Part shown: one piece after another, positions 29,598-37,929 of the stretch | How the letters are laid out: the number at the start of each line of letters is the position of its first letter | How positions within the stretch are numbered: the first letter of the stretch is position 1 | Origin: Bacillus_BD sp963708895 | Lineage (GTDB): Bacteria > Bacillota > Bacilli > Bacillales > Cytobacillaceae | Assembly: GCA_963708895.1 (NCBI GenBank) | Contig: CAVPUE010000010.1 | Span: forward strand, 118,910 to 182,909 | Direction of reading: 5' to 3' | DNA length: 64,000 nt | Translations under genes and position numbers: made by a program | Notes under the pieces: model-generated | What the model was told of the DNA's origin: nothing | Seen by the model: only the letters and a program-made list of their open reading frames with translations | Database searches by the model: none

Positions 29598-29767
29598 GAT
29601 CATTCCTCTTTCGCTTTCTATACTTACTTTAATCACTATAATTCTGTATATTTTATACAATTTAATGAAGATTCATACGAAAAACATTTTTTCATATAAA
29701 TAGGCAAAGCTAAATATAATGTAAAAATTGCTTCGAAGTTATATACTATAGTTAGGGGTGATTAAAA

Positions 29768-30025
29768 ATGAAGCTAGTGGATGAATTATTTGAAATGTAT
29801 CGTGATAAGTTAACCGGTGATGAAGAGGACATTGATATGTTAGCGTTTGCATTTCTTGAAGAGATGACACGTGAGGATTTATTACGATTAATTCAAGATA
29901 TGGATGAACAAGAGCTTTATACACTAATGGGCTTGTATTTGATTGAGAGTCTTAAAGGAAAATTTGCAAAAGAGGATTACGGTCAGCGAACAAGTCCAAT
30001 CATTAATCATCGAAATATTCATTAA
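29768..30025 (+). CDS. Small helical protein, DUF6154-like
   Basis: An 85-residue acidic, largely helical protein starting MKLVDELFEMYRDKL. It resembles the DUF6154 family of Bacillaceae, as far as I can judge from memory. GGGGTG precedes the ATG at suitable spacing, and a clear terminator follows. The function is unknown. Confidence 0.65.
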   Translation: MKLVDELFEMYRDKLTGDEEDIDMLAFAFLEEMTREDLLRLIQDMDEQELYTLMGLYLIESLKGKFAKEDYGQRTSPIINHRNIH

Positions 30026-30050
30026 TACATAATCTTCAATCCTTTTAATG

Positions 30051-30079
30051 AACTGCTTCTTAAAGCGAAGCAGTTTTTT
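30051..30079 (+). terminator. Terminator of the DUF6154-like gene
   Basis: A 9-bp stem (30051-30059 with 30067-30075), a 7-base loop and a T run. Confidence 0.8.
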
Positions 30080-30101
30080 CCTGCGATAAAGATCAAATAG
30101 A

Positions 30102-30133
30102 AAAGGATGCTTTAAATTTTAAGCACCCCCTTT
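30102..30133 (-). terminator. Probable terminator of dps
   Basis: An imperfect stem on minus with GGTGCTT and AAGCATCC arms, followed by TTTTC. Confidence 0.55.
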
Positions 30134-30139
30134 TCTCCC

Positions 30140-30577
30140 TTAGCCCATATAAGCATTTAACATCCATACATGTTTTTGTAGCCCACCCACAATGGTGAGG
30201 AGCATATCACTTGTTCCTTGATCATTGGCAGAATCTGCAAGTACAATCGCTGATTGCAATTCTTGAATTAATGTTTGAAAATCATTTATCGTTTCACGAA
30301 CCATTTCTTCTTCCGTTTCATTACCTTTAGCCTCTTTTATTGAAGCAATTTCAAGACATTCTTTTAGTGTTGATACCGGTCTACCACCAATCGAAAGAAT
30401 CCGTTCTGCCAATTCATCAATATAATCATTTGCCTCATTATAAAATTCTTCAAATTTACCATGTAATTCAAAAAAATGATGGCCCTTCACATACCAATGA
30501 TAGTGATGCATTTTTTCATAGAGAACAGTCCAATTGGCTACTTGTTTATTTACAGCTCCAATAATTTCCTGATTCAT
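30140..30577 (-). CDS. dps: Dps-family ferritin-like DNA protection protein
   Basis: A 145-residue mini-ferritin. The ferroxidase signature is seen in HYHWYVKGHHFFELHGKFEEFY (residues 25 onward), with later DYIDELAERIL. Members form 12-mers that oxidise and store iron and shield DNA under stress. AGGGAGGTTG precedes the ATG. Confidence 0.92.
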   Translation of the reverse strand: MNQEIIGAVNKQVANWTVLYEKMHHYHWYVKGHHFFELHGKFEEFYNEANDYIDELAERILSIGGRPVSTLKECLEIASIKEAKGNETEEEMVRETINDFQTLIQELQSAIVLADSANDQGTSDMLLTIVGGLQKHVWMLNAYMG

Positions 30578-30702
30578 ATCATCAACCTCCCTTTATAAGA
30601 TTCCCATTGTTTCAAAAAACATACAAATTTGTCCAAATAAAGGAGTCGAAAGATATGAAATAGACCTTTTCATGTTAAAATACATCTAAGGGGGGAAATC
30701 TT

Positions 30703-30858
30703 TTGATAACGACTATTATGATTGTAGCCATCTTAATCATGATTGTGGTTTTGATCCTAACTGTAGGTACAACATCGAAGGCTTATCAATTTAAACATAC
30801 GATCGATCCACCACCAATTGAGGATGAAATCATGAAGAAACAAGAGGAGTCAACATGA
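30703..30858 (+). CDS. ytzI: Small membrane protein YtzI
   Basis: A 51-residue protein with one N-terminal membrane helix (about residues 4-22) and a charged tail ending KKQEEST. It starts at TTG 30703 after AAGGGGGGAAA. Its stop overlaps the cls start (ATGA at 30855), so the two are coupled. It resembles Bacillus YtzI in size and design; its role is unknown. Confidence 0.7.
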   Translation: MITTIMIVAILIMIVVLILTVGTTSKAYQFKHTIDPPPIEDEIMKKQEEST

Positions 30859-32324
30859 CCGATTTTATACATAACTTTGATTTTCTCACACTTTTAGGAA
30901 CGACGATACTACTGTTAAATATGATCCTTGCAACGATTGTGATCTTTATGGAAAAAAGAAATGCCGGCTCTACTTGGGCTTGGTTGTTAGTCCTTTATTT
31001 TATTCCGATTTTAGGATTTATTTTGTATTTAGTTTTAGGTAAAAAAATTCCTAAAGGACATTTATTTCATTGGGAAGATCAGAACAAAATTGGTATCGAA
31101 GAACTTATTTCCAATCAAATTGATCATTTTCACACGCAACGAATTCCAGCGAACCATGATTATTTTCAAGATTATAAAGGTCTTATTTATATGCTTTTAG
31201 CGAACAACGATGCAATTTTAACAGAGGATAATTCGATTACTATTTTTACAGATGGAAAAGAAAAATTCCGCTCATTATTTAAAGATATTGAAGAGGCCAA
31301 AGAAACGATTCATTTACAATACTATATTTTTAAAAAAGACGGTCTAGGAAATAAGCTGATTGATCTGTTAACTGAAAAGGCAAAACAAGGGGTGAAAGTT
31401 CGAATCCTTTATGATGATTTAGGTTCTCGTGGGTTAAGAATAAAACATTTTCGTGATTTAATCGCCGTAGGTGGTGAGGTGGAAGCATTTTTTCCATCAA
31501 GATTACCAATCATAAATTATCGTATTAATTATCGAAATCATCGAAAATTAGTTATTATTGATGGAAAAATAGGCTATATTGGTGGATTTAATGTAGGTGA
31601 TGAATATTTAGGCAAAAATAAAAAATTTGGCTACTGGCGTGATACTCATCTTCGAATTATCGGAAGTTCTGTTCATGCAATTCAAACTCGATTTATACTT
31701 GATTGGAATCAAGCCTCCCACAGTAACGATATCGCCTATTCTCCTGAGTTATTTCCTAAAACCGAATCAAAGGGCAACATTAGTTTGCAAATTGTGTCTA
31801 GCGGACCTGACTCAGAATGGGAACACATTAAATATGGTTACATTAAAATGATTTCCTATGCAAGAGAATCGATTTTCATTCAAACACCTTACTTTATCCC
31901 TGATGCAAGTCTTTTAGATGCATTAAGGATTGCTTCTCTGACTGGAAAAGATGTACGGATCATGATCCCGAATAAACCAGATCACCCTTTTGTCTATTGG
32001 GCAACTTATTTTTATGTAGGGGAAATGTTGAATGCAGGGGCAAGGGTTTACATTTATGATAATGGTTTTATCCATGCAAAAACCATTATTGTCGATGGTA
32101 AATTAGCTTCCGTTGGGACAGCAAATATTGATGTTAGAAGTTTTAAATTAAATTTTGAGGTCAATGCTTTCCTATACGATGAAGGTATTTCTACTTCCTT
32201 GACAGATAGTTTTTATAAAGACATGGATGTTTCAAGAGAATTAACATTAGAAGCATACCAACAACGTTCCTTAAAGATTCGTTTTAAAGAATCGATTTCA
32301 AGATTATTGTCACCGATATTATGA
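30855..32324 (+). CDS. cls: Cardiolipin synthase
   Basis: A 489-residue phospholipase-D-superfamily enzyme. It has two N-terminal membrane helices and two HKD motifs: HRKLVIIDGKIGYIGG near residue 228 and HAKTIIVDGKLASVGT near residue 407. It condenses two phosphatidylglycerols to cardiolipin at the membrane. It is coupled to the small membrane protein YtzI upstream. Confidence 0.93.
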   Translation: MTDFIHNFDFLTLLGTTILLLNMILATIVIFMEKRNAGSTWAWLLVLYFIPILGFILYLVLGKKIPKGHLFHWEDQNKIGIEELISNQIDHFHTQRIPANHDYFQDYKGLIYMLLANNDAILTEDNSITIFTDGKEKFRSLFKDIEEAKETIHLQYYIFKKDGLGNKLIDLLTEKAKQGVKVRILYDDLGSRGLRIKHFRDLIAVGGEVEAFFPSRLPIINYRINYRNHRKLVIIDGKIGYIGGFNVGDEYLGKNKKFGYWRDTHLRIIGSSVHAIQTRFILDWNQASHSNDIAYSPELFPKTESKGNISLQIVSSGPDSEWEHIKYGYIKMISYARESIFIQTPYFIPDASLLDALRIASLTGKDVRIMIPNKPDHPFVYWATYFYVGEMLNAGARVYIYDNGFIHAKTIIVDGKLASVGTANIDVRSFKLNFEVNAFLYDEGISTSLTDSFYKDMDVSRELTLEAYQQRSLKIRFKESISRLLSPIL

Positions 32325-32409
32325 AAAACTGTGGGCAGTTACGCAATTCAAGTGCAAAAACCATTTCCTGAATGCTTAAAAAAAGATGGAAAAAAGAAGG
32401 CTATTATCC

Positions 32410-32661
32410 ATGTTAAAATCAATATTTATTGTGATTATCCAGTTTTATCAAAAAGTGATCTCACCTTTAAAACCACCCACCTGTCGTTTTTATCCGACTT
32501 GCTCACATTATGGAATTCAATCCATCAAACGTTTTGGGGCTTTAAAAGGTGGATATTTAACCATCAAACGCATTTTCAAATGCAATCCATTACACCCTGG
32601 AGGAATTGATGAGGTGCCTGAGGAGTGGCCTGGGTTGATTCACAAAAATAAGCAACATTAA
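32410..32661 (+). CDS. yidD: Membrane protein insertion efficiency factor YidD
   Basis: An 83-residue YidD (YtjA) protein. The family core CRFYPTCSHYGIQSI and KRIFKCNPLHPGG is complete, with an amphipathic N-terminus. It aids YidC-dependent membrane insertion. I chose the ATG at 32410 after AGAAGG; an in-frame ATG lies 24 bases upstream. Confidence 0.9.
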   Translation: MLKSIFIVIIQFYQKVISPLKPPTCRFYPTCSHYGIQSIKRFGALKGGYLTIKRIFKCNPLHPGGIDEVPEEWPGLIHKNKQH

Positions 32662-32712
32662 CAAACGTAAAGGGAGATGATTGAAAACTTTATCATCTCC
32701 CTTTACGTTTGT
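32661..32712. terminator. Bidirectional terminator between yidD and ytiB
   Basis: A 21-bp perfect stem (32661-32681 with 32692-32712) with a 10-base loop, followed by T-rich sequence. It abuts both stop codons. Confidence 0.88.
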
Positions 32713-33278
32713 TATTTTTTTTCGTAACCATTAATAATTAAATCTAATTTCCCTGTTTCTGGATCAATGACAAGACCATGAACTGGAACATTGTTTGGTA
32801 GTAGTGGGTGGTTTTGAATCACGTCTACGCTATGTGCCACGCTATCCTCTACTTTGCTGAACCCTTTTAACCAGTTCTCAAAATCGATGCCTGAGTACTC
32901 AAGTGTATCTAATGTTTCTTGAGAAACCCCTCTTTCCTTCATTAGACCAATCATATCATCGGCTTTTAATCCACCCATGCCACAATCATGATGTCCGATC
33001 ACGAGTACTTCTTCCGCTTGCAATTGATAAAGTGCCACTAAAATACTTCTCATCACACTACCAAATGGATGAGCAATAAGAGCACCCGCATTTTTTACGA
33101 GTTTCACATCACCATTTCTTACATTTAGAGCACGTGGAAGTAATTCTGTTAATCGTGTATCCATACAAGTTAAGATAACCATTTTTTTATTAGGAAGTTT
33201 ACTTGTTGCATATTTTTCATATTTTTTTTCGGCAACAAATTCTTCATTAAATGCTAGTACTTCATTAAGAATGCTCAT
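32712..33278 (-). CDS. ytiB: Beta-carbonic anhydrase YtiB
   Basis: A 188-residue beta-class carbonic anhydrase. Zinc ligands are Cys in CMDTR (residue 39) and His/Cys in GHHDCGMGG (residues 95-103). It interconverts CO2 and bicarbonate. It is close to B. subtilis YtiB over its length. Confidence 0.9.
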   Translation of the reverse strand: MSILNEVLAFNEEFVAEKKYEKYATSKLPNKKMVILTCMDTRLTELLPRALNVRNGDVKLVKNAGALIAHPFGSVMRSILVALYQLQAEEVLVIGHHDCGMGGLKADDMIGLMKERGVSQETLDTLEYSGIDFENWLKGFSKVEDSVAHSVDVIQNHPLLPNNVPVHGLVIDPETGKLDLIINGYEKK

Positions 33279-33377
33279 GTTTGCACCTTCCCCTAAAAAG
33301 ATAAATATTCACTGTATAGAATACCGTTTTTTTTTAAGTCTTGCAATTTTGAAGTATTTTTTGTATGATTACAAAGG

Positions 33378-33398
33378 TAATCGTAATGATTCCGTATT
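33378..33398 (+). promoter_or_regulatory. Putative Zur box 1
   Basis: Contains ATCGTAATGATTCCGT, close to the Bacillus Zur operator (AAATCGTAAT-N-ATTACGATTT pattern). It lies 80-100 bases before the zinc lipoprotein start. Confidence 0.65.
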
Positions 33399-33438
33399 AA
33401 CTCAAAATTTTAAAAATAATAGTAATAAATCTAAATGA

Positions 33439-33460
33439 CAAATCGTAATTAATCCGTTTT
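33439..33460 (+). promoter_or_regulatory. Putative Zur box 2
   Basis: Contains AAATCGTAATTAATCCGTTT, a second near match to the Zur operator, just before the RBS of the zinc-binding lipoprotein. Confidence 0.65.
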
Positions 33461-33478
33461 ATAGGGAAGGAGACAAAA

Positions 33479-34468
33479 ATGAAAAAGTTTTTCTTATTTT
33501 CATGTTTTATACTTTTAATTAGCACTTTTTTAACTGCTTGTGGGGAAGACAATCGTAAACACGCTAATTCTACTTCAAAAAATAGCAATCAATTAACCAT
33601 TTATACAACTGTTTATCCATTGCAATATTTCGCAGAAGAAATTGGCGGTGACTCTGTTGTAGTAGAAACCATTTATCCCCCTGGTTCTGATGAACATACC
33701 TTTGACCCTTCTCAACAGGATATGATCGCATTAGCTGACTCTGATTTATTTTTCTATGTCGGGCTCGGTCTCGAAGGCTTTGTTGATAAAGCAAAAAGCT
33801 CTTTACAAAATGAAGATGTCACGATGGTGGCTACTGGTGATTCCTTATTAGCTACTGAAGCTTTTGCTACTCATACAGAACATAGTGAAGAAAATCATGA
33901 AGACGACCATGAAACACACTCAGCGAACGATGGACATAATCATGGGGACATTGATCCACATGTATGGATTGACCCTGTATACGCAAAAGAAATGGCCAAT
34001 TCCATTAAAAATGCCTTAATTGCAGAGTTTCCTGAAAAAGAAGAAGAATTCACAAACAATTACCAGTCATTAGCTCAAAAACTTGATACTCTAAATGAGC
34101 AATTTACAGAGGTAATCAACGGAGCAGAAAATAAAGAGATGATTGTTTCCCATGCAGCCTATGGATACTGGGAATCCCGATATGGTTTAGAACAAATCAG
34201 TGTATCAGGTTTATCTACTTCAAGTGAGCCTTCACAAAAGGATCTTGAAAAGATTATTGAAACAGCAAAAGAAAAAAATATTAACTATATCTTTTTTGAA
34301 CAAAATGTAAGTTCTAAAATTACCGAAATTGTTCAAAATGAAATTGGTGCAAAGCCACTTGTACTGCATAACTTATCAACGAGAACAGATGAAGATATCA
34401 AAAATAACCGTGATTACTTTACGATTATGGAAGATAATTTACAATCATTAAAAACCGGACTTCAGTAA
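33479..34468 (+). CDS. Zinc ABC transporter substrate-binding lipoprotein (ZnuA/AdcA type)
   Basis: A 329-residue cluster A-I metal-binding lipoprotein. It has a lipobox in LTACG, a conserved His in DEHTFDPSQQD, a His/Asp-rich loop (residues 134-160, containing HSEENHEDDHETH), DPHVWIDP, and a later His in IVSHAAYGYW. These match a zinc-specific binder. Two Zur-like boxes lie upstream, so it should be induced by zinc shortage. No permease or ATPase follows; a terminator does. It must partner with a transporter encoded elsewhere. Confidence 0.9.
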   Translation: MKKFFLFSCFILLISTFLTACGEDNRKHANSTSKNSNQLTIYTTVYPLQYFAEEIGGDSVVVETIYPPGSDEHTFDPSQQDMIALADSDLFFYVGLGLEGFVDKAKSSLQNEDVTMVATGDSLLATEAFATHTEHSEENHEDDHETHSANDGHNHGDIDPHVWIDPVYAKEMANSIKNALIAEFPEKEEEFTNNYQSLAQKLDTLNEQFTEVINGAENKEMIVSHAAYGYWESRYGLEQISVSGLSTSSEPSQKDLEKIIETAKEKNINYIFFEQNVSSKITEIVQNEIGAKPLVLHNLSTRTDEDIKNNRDYFTIMEDNLQSLKTGLQ

Positions 34469-34474
34469 TAATCT

Positions 34475-34514
34475 AAAAAGGAAAAGCTCTCAAAACAGAG
34501 GGCTTTTCCTTTTT
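34475..34514 (+). terminator. Terminator of the zinc lipoprotein gene
   Basis: A long stem (34475-34490 with 34498-34514) with one mismatch and T5 at the end. Confidence 0.8.
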
Positions 34515-34538
34515 AGTATTTCCACAAGAAATTAAAAT

Positions 34539-34667
34539 TTAATCATCATCGTCTTCCTGATCATCATCCCACGTCAAGCTATTGATTTGACCTGTTATCG
34601 CATTGATTTCTACCGTTGCTTCTCTATCATCATTTGCTTCAATTTCAACTAAATAATAGGTTATTTT
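34539..34667 (-). pseudogene. C-terminal PepSY domain remnant
   Basis: A 42-residue open stretch, YYLVEIEANDDREATVEIN and onward to an Asp-rich end, which looks like the last strand-helix half of a PepSY domain. It has no start codon: a TGA closes it at 34668-34670, and it overlaps the end of menE by a few bases. It looks like the leftover 3' end of a lost PepSY gene. Confidence 0.55.
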
Positions 34668-36125
34668 TCATATTTCCTTCTCAATTCTCTCCGTAGTATT
34701 TTCTTAGAGGCATTTCTAGGTATTTCATCTATAAAATAGAGTTGATGGGGAATTTTATATTTTGCTAATTTCTCTCCACAGTAGTTCAGAATTTCTCTAT
34801 CTGTAATCGGGGCTTTTTTTACGATAAAAGCAACTGGGACTTCCCCCCATGGCTCATTATGAATCCCAATGACTCCGGCATCATCAATACTTGGATGAGA
34901 CGTTAACACCCCTTCAATCTCAGCCGGATAAATGTTTTCTCCGCCTGAAATAATCAGATCTGAACGACGATCTAAAACATATAAAAATCCTTCGTCATCA
35001 AGATAGCCGATATCTCCTGTATGTAGCCAACCATTTTCGAGACTATTTTCTCGATTTAAGTATCCAATTGTAACATTTGGACCTTTTACAACAATTTCAC
35101 CATCTTCACCTACTGTTGCCACGTCTCCATTGTTATTGATTATTTTTATTTGAGCTGGAAAAAGTGGTTTACCAGCAGATCCCAACTTTCGTAAACTATC
35201 TTCTGGCGCTAATGTCACAATTTGTGAGGAGGTTTCCGTCATTCCGTATGTTTGAAAAACAGGGATTTCTTTATCTACAGATTTATTTAAGAGGGCAAGT
35301 GATGCAGGTCCCCCGCCAAGAAGCATACATCGAAAGAACTCTGGTAATTTTTCATCTTTTAAATGTTCAATGATCCTATTTAAAGTTGTACTTACAACAG
35401 ACATAATCGTTACATGCTCATTTTTAATATCTGTAATGACTCTATCAACGTCAAACTTTTCATGTAGGACAATTTTCATTCCATAGATGATGCTTTTCAT
35501 TAAAATGGAATAGCCGCTAATATGAAACAGTGGAACCGTTAATAACCAACAGTCATCTTCATGAAGACCTAGATTTAAAGCCGATCCAGTCGCACTCCAC
35601 CAATGATTACCATAGGTTTGGATCACTCCTTTTGGGTTTCCGGTTGTTCCAGAAGTGTACATAATCGTGCAAATATCATCTAAATCTATTTCTTCGACAA
35701 TCGATGGTGTTTCAGATTCAACATCCTGTAAATGCTCTTTCGTCACCACTTGAATTGTCGGCAATGTATCCTTTATTTTTTGTGATTTGTCTGCAAAAAA
35801 TCCTTCACTTATTAATAAGACAGAAGCCGAATCACTAAGCTGCCAGCTAATCTCTTCTGCTGTTAAGCGGTTATTTAAAATGACCGCTCGTACGCCAATG
35901 AGTTGCAGCGCTAAAAGGATGACAGCAGATTCGATATGATTGCGTAATAGTAGACCGACAAATTGTTTTTCGGAAACACCGATTGATGTTAGCTTACCAG
36001 CCATTTCTAACTGAAGCATGGTACAATTCTGCATATGTTATCGTTTTACCCCTGAAAACAATCGCTGGCCGTTTAGGCGTTAAGTCCGCCCGTTTTTTTA
36101 GCCAATTTGGCATCATTTGACTCAT
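34661..36125 (-). pseudogene. menE: o-Succinylbenzoate-CoA ligase MenE, frameshifted near the 5' end
   Basis: The intact frame begins at ATG 36125 (MSQMMPNWLKKRADLTPKRP) after GGTGA. It breaks after residue 44, where expected HASVEMAGKL becomes HASVRNGW and a stop. Removing one base at 36008-36011 (coding GTTA) gives a 487-residue AMP-forming ligase. The body has the P-loop YTSGTTGNPKG, the TYGMTETSS motif and the hinge DRRSDLIISGGENIYP. It activates o-succinylbenzoate in menaquinone synthesis. Confidence 0.88.
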
Positions 36126-36204
36126 TTTATTCTATTCACCCACTGACCAAAACAGCCTGATGGAAGCACGCCATCAAGCTGCTTGTTTTTTATTTTCTTT
36201 ATTT

Positions 36205-37024
36205 TTAAGGAAAACGAGGAAATTGATCAAAGTTTGGTTTACGTTTTTCCTTGAATGAATCGCGTCCTTCTTTTGCTTCCTCTGATTGGTAATAAAGCAG
36301 TGTTGCATCCCCAGCTAATTGCTGAATACCTGCTAATCCGTCAGAATCTGCATTGAATGCAGCCTTTAAGAAACGTAGAGCTGTTGGGCTTTTCTCAAGT
36401 ATTTCTTCACACCATTGAAGCGTTTCTTCTTCTACTCTATCTAAAGGAACGACTGTATTAACCAAGTCCCATATCTAATGCTTCTTGTGCATTATATTGA
36501 CGACATAGGTACCAAATTTCACGAGCCTTTTTATGACCAACGATTCTTGCTAAATAACCTGCACCATAGCCACCATCAAAGCTACCAACTTTTGGTCCTG
36601 TTTGTCCAAAAATAGCATTATCAGCAGCAATGGTTAAATCACAAACAAGATGCAGAACATGTCCCCCACCGATTGCATAACCTTTTACCATCGCAATAAC
36701 AGGCTTTGGAATCACACGAATTAAACGTTGTAAATCAAGTACATTTAAACGAGGAATATTATCTTCCCCTACATACCCACCATTACCGCGTACTTTTTGG
36801 TCTCCACCTGAACAAAAGGCTAAATCTCCGGCACCAGTTAAAACGATAACACCTACACTTGAATCATCACGTGCATGTGCAAAAGCATCTAATAATTCCA
36901 TCACGGTTCTTGGTGTGAAAGCATTTCTCACCTCAGGACGGTTAATGGTAATTTTTGCAATTCCTTTATACGTTTCATAAATAATTTCTTCGTACTTGCG
37001 TCCAGCAATCCACTCAACTGTCAT
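36205..37024 (-). pseudogene. menB: 1,4-Dihydroxy-2-naphthoyl-CoA synthase MenB, frameshifted
   Basis: A crotonase-fold enzyme of 272 residues after removal of one base at 36462-36466 (coding CTTGG). The break turns expected DMGLVNTVVPL into DMGLG and a stop. The first part has GAGDLAFCSGGDQ and the oxyanion-hole stretch GYAIGGGHVL; the second part carries the C-terminal helices. ATG 37024 follows AGAGGAGG. It closes the naphthoquinone ring; loss would block menaquinone. Confidence 0.9.
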
Positions 37025-37122
37025 TGTTACATCCTCCTCTATGTATGAATAACACACTTACGTAACACAGATTGTTACAACCCGAGCATCCATTCCTAAT
37101 TTAAGCCTCTGAACGATGCACT

Positions 37123-37929
37123 TTATCGGGATAAAAACCCATTTACTATTGTACCAAATTTTTCAGAATGTTCCACATGTATTGCATGGCCACATCCATC
37201 AACTTTAACCCATTGTGCATTTTTCATGGAAGCCACCATTTCTTCAGCGATAAGACAAAACTTCTCATCAAGTGCTCCAGTTACAAGTAATGTTTCGATC
37301 TCAAATAGACTAAGCTTGTCCCAATAAGATGGTTGAACACCCGTTCCCATCCCCTTCAAACTATTTGAAAGACCTACTAGCGAATTTTGTAATCTTTGCT
37401 CTCTAACCATTTGTTGCTTCTGTAAGGGTAGTTCTTTTTGTGACGAAAAAAGCGGAATGTTTTCCCAGTAATGAACAAATTCTTCTATTCCATGCTCTAG
37501 AATCTGATTGGCTAATCTTTCATCTTGAATTTGACGACTGTTTCGCTCTTCTTCTGTTTTCAAACCTGGTGATGAGCTTTCTAAAACTAATTTGCGAACC
37601 TTTTCAGGATACTCCATCGCAAAACTCAATGCCAATCTTCCACCCATGGAATAGCCTAAAACATCTACTACATCCAATTTAAGATTTTCAAGGATGCTTT
37701 TAATATCTTTTACAACGGATTGGATCTTGTATCTGTTAATATCTTCTGGTGAATCAGTCTTTCCATGACCGATGATATCAATGCAAATACATGTCCGTTT
37801 ATGACTCCATTGCTTAACGAAAGAGTTCCATGTTGTACCATCTCCCGTAAAGCCATGCAATAACACTAATGGAAATCCATCTCCTTTAACCTCAACAAAA
37901 TAGGAAATATCTTTAATCTTTACATACAT
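37123..37929 (-). CDS. menH: MenH, SHCHC synthase (alpha/beta hydrolase fold)
   Basis: A 268-residue alpha/beta hydrolase. It has the oxyanion loop LLHGFTGDG, the nucleophile elbow GYSMGGRLAL, Asp in GALDEKF and His in GCGHAIHVE. It removes pyruvate from the MenD product to give SHCHC. The ATG at 37929 shares a base with the menD stop (TGATG), and AAGGTGAAG lies inside menD. Confidence 0.88.
   Translation of the reverse strand: MYVKIKDISYFVEVKGDGFPLVLLHGFTGDGTTWNSFVKQWSHKRTCICIDIIGHGKTDSPEDINRYKIQSVVKDIKSILENLKLDVVDVLGYSMGGRLALSFAMEYPEKVRKLVLESSSPGLKTEEERNSRQIQDERLANQILEHGIEEFVHYWENIPLFSSQKELPLQKQQMVREQRLQNSLVGLSNSLKGMGTGVQPSYWDKLSLFEIETLLVTGALDEKFCLIAEEMVASMKNAQWVKVDGCGHAIHVEHSEKFGTIVNGFLSR

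Noticed and set aside
32331..32609. 92-codon frame overlapping yidD
   Set aside because: YidD in another frame has the full family signature; this frame has no homology and no RBS.
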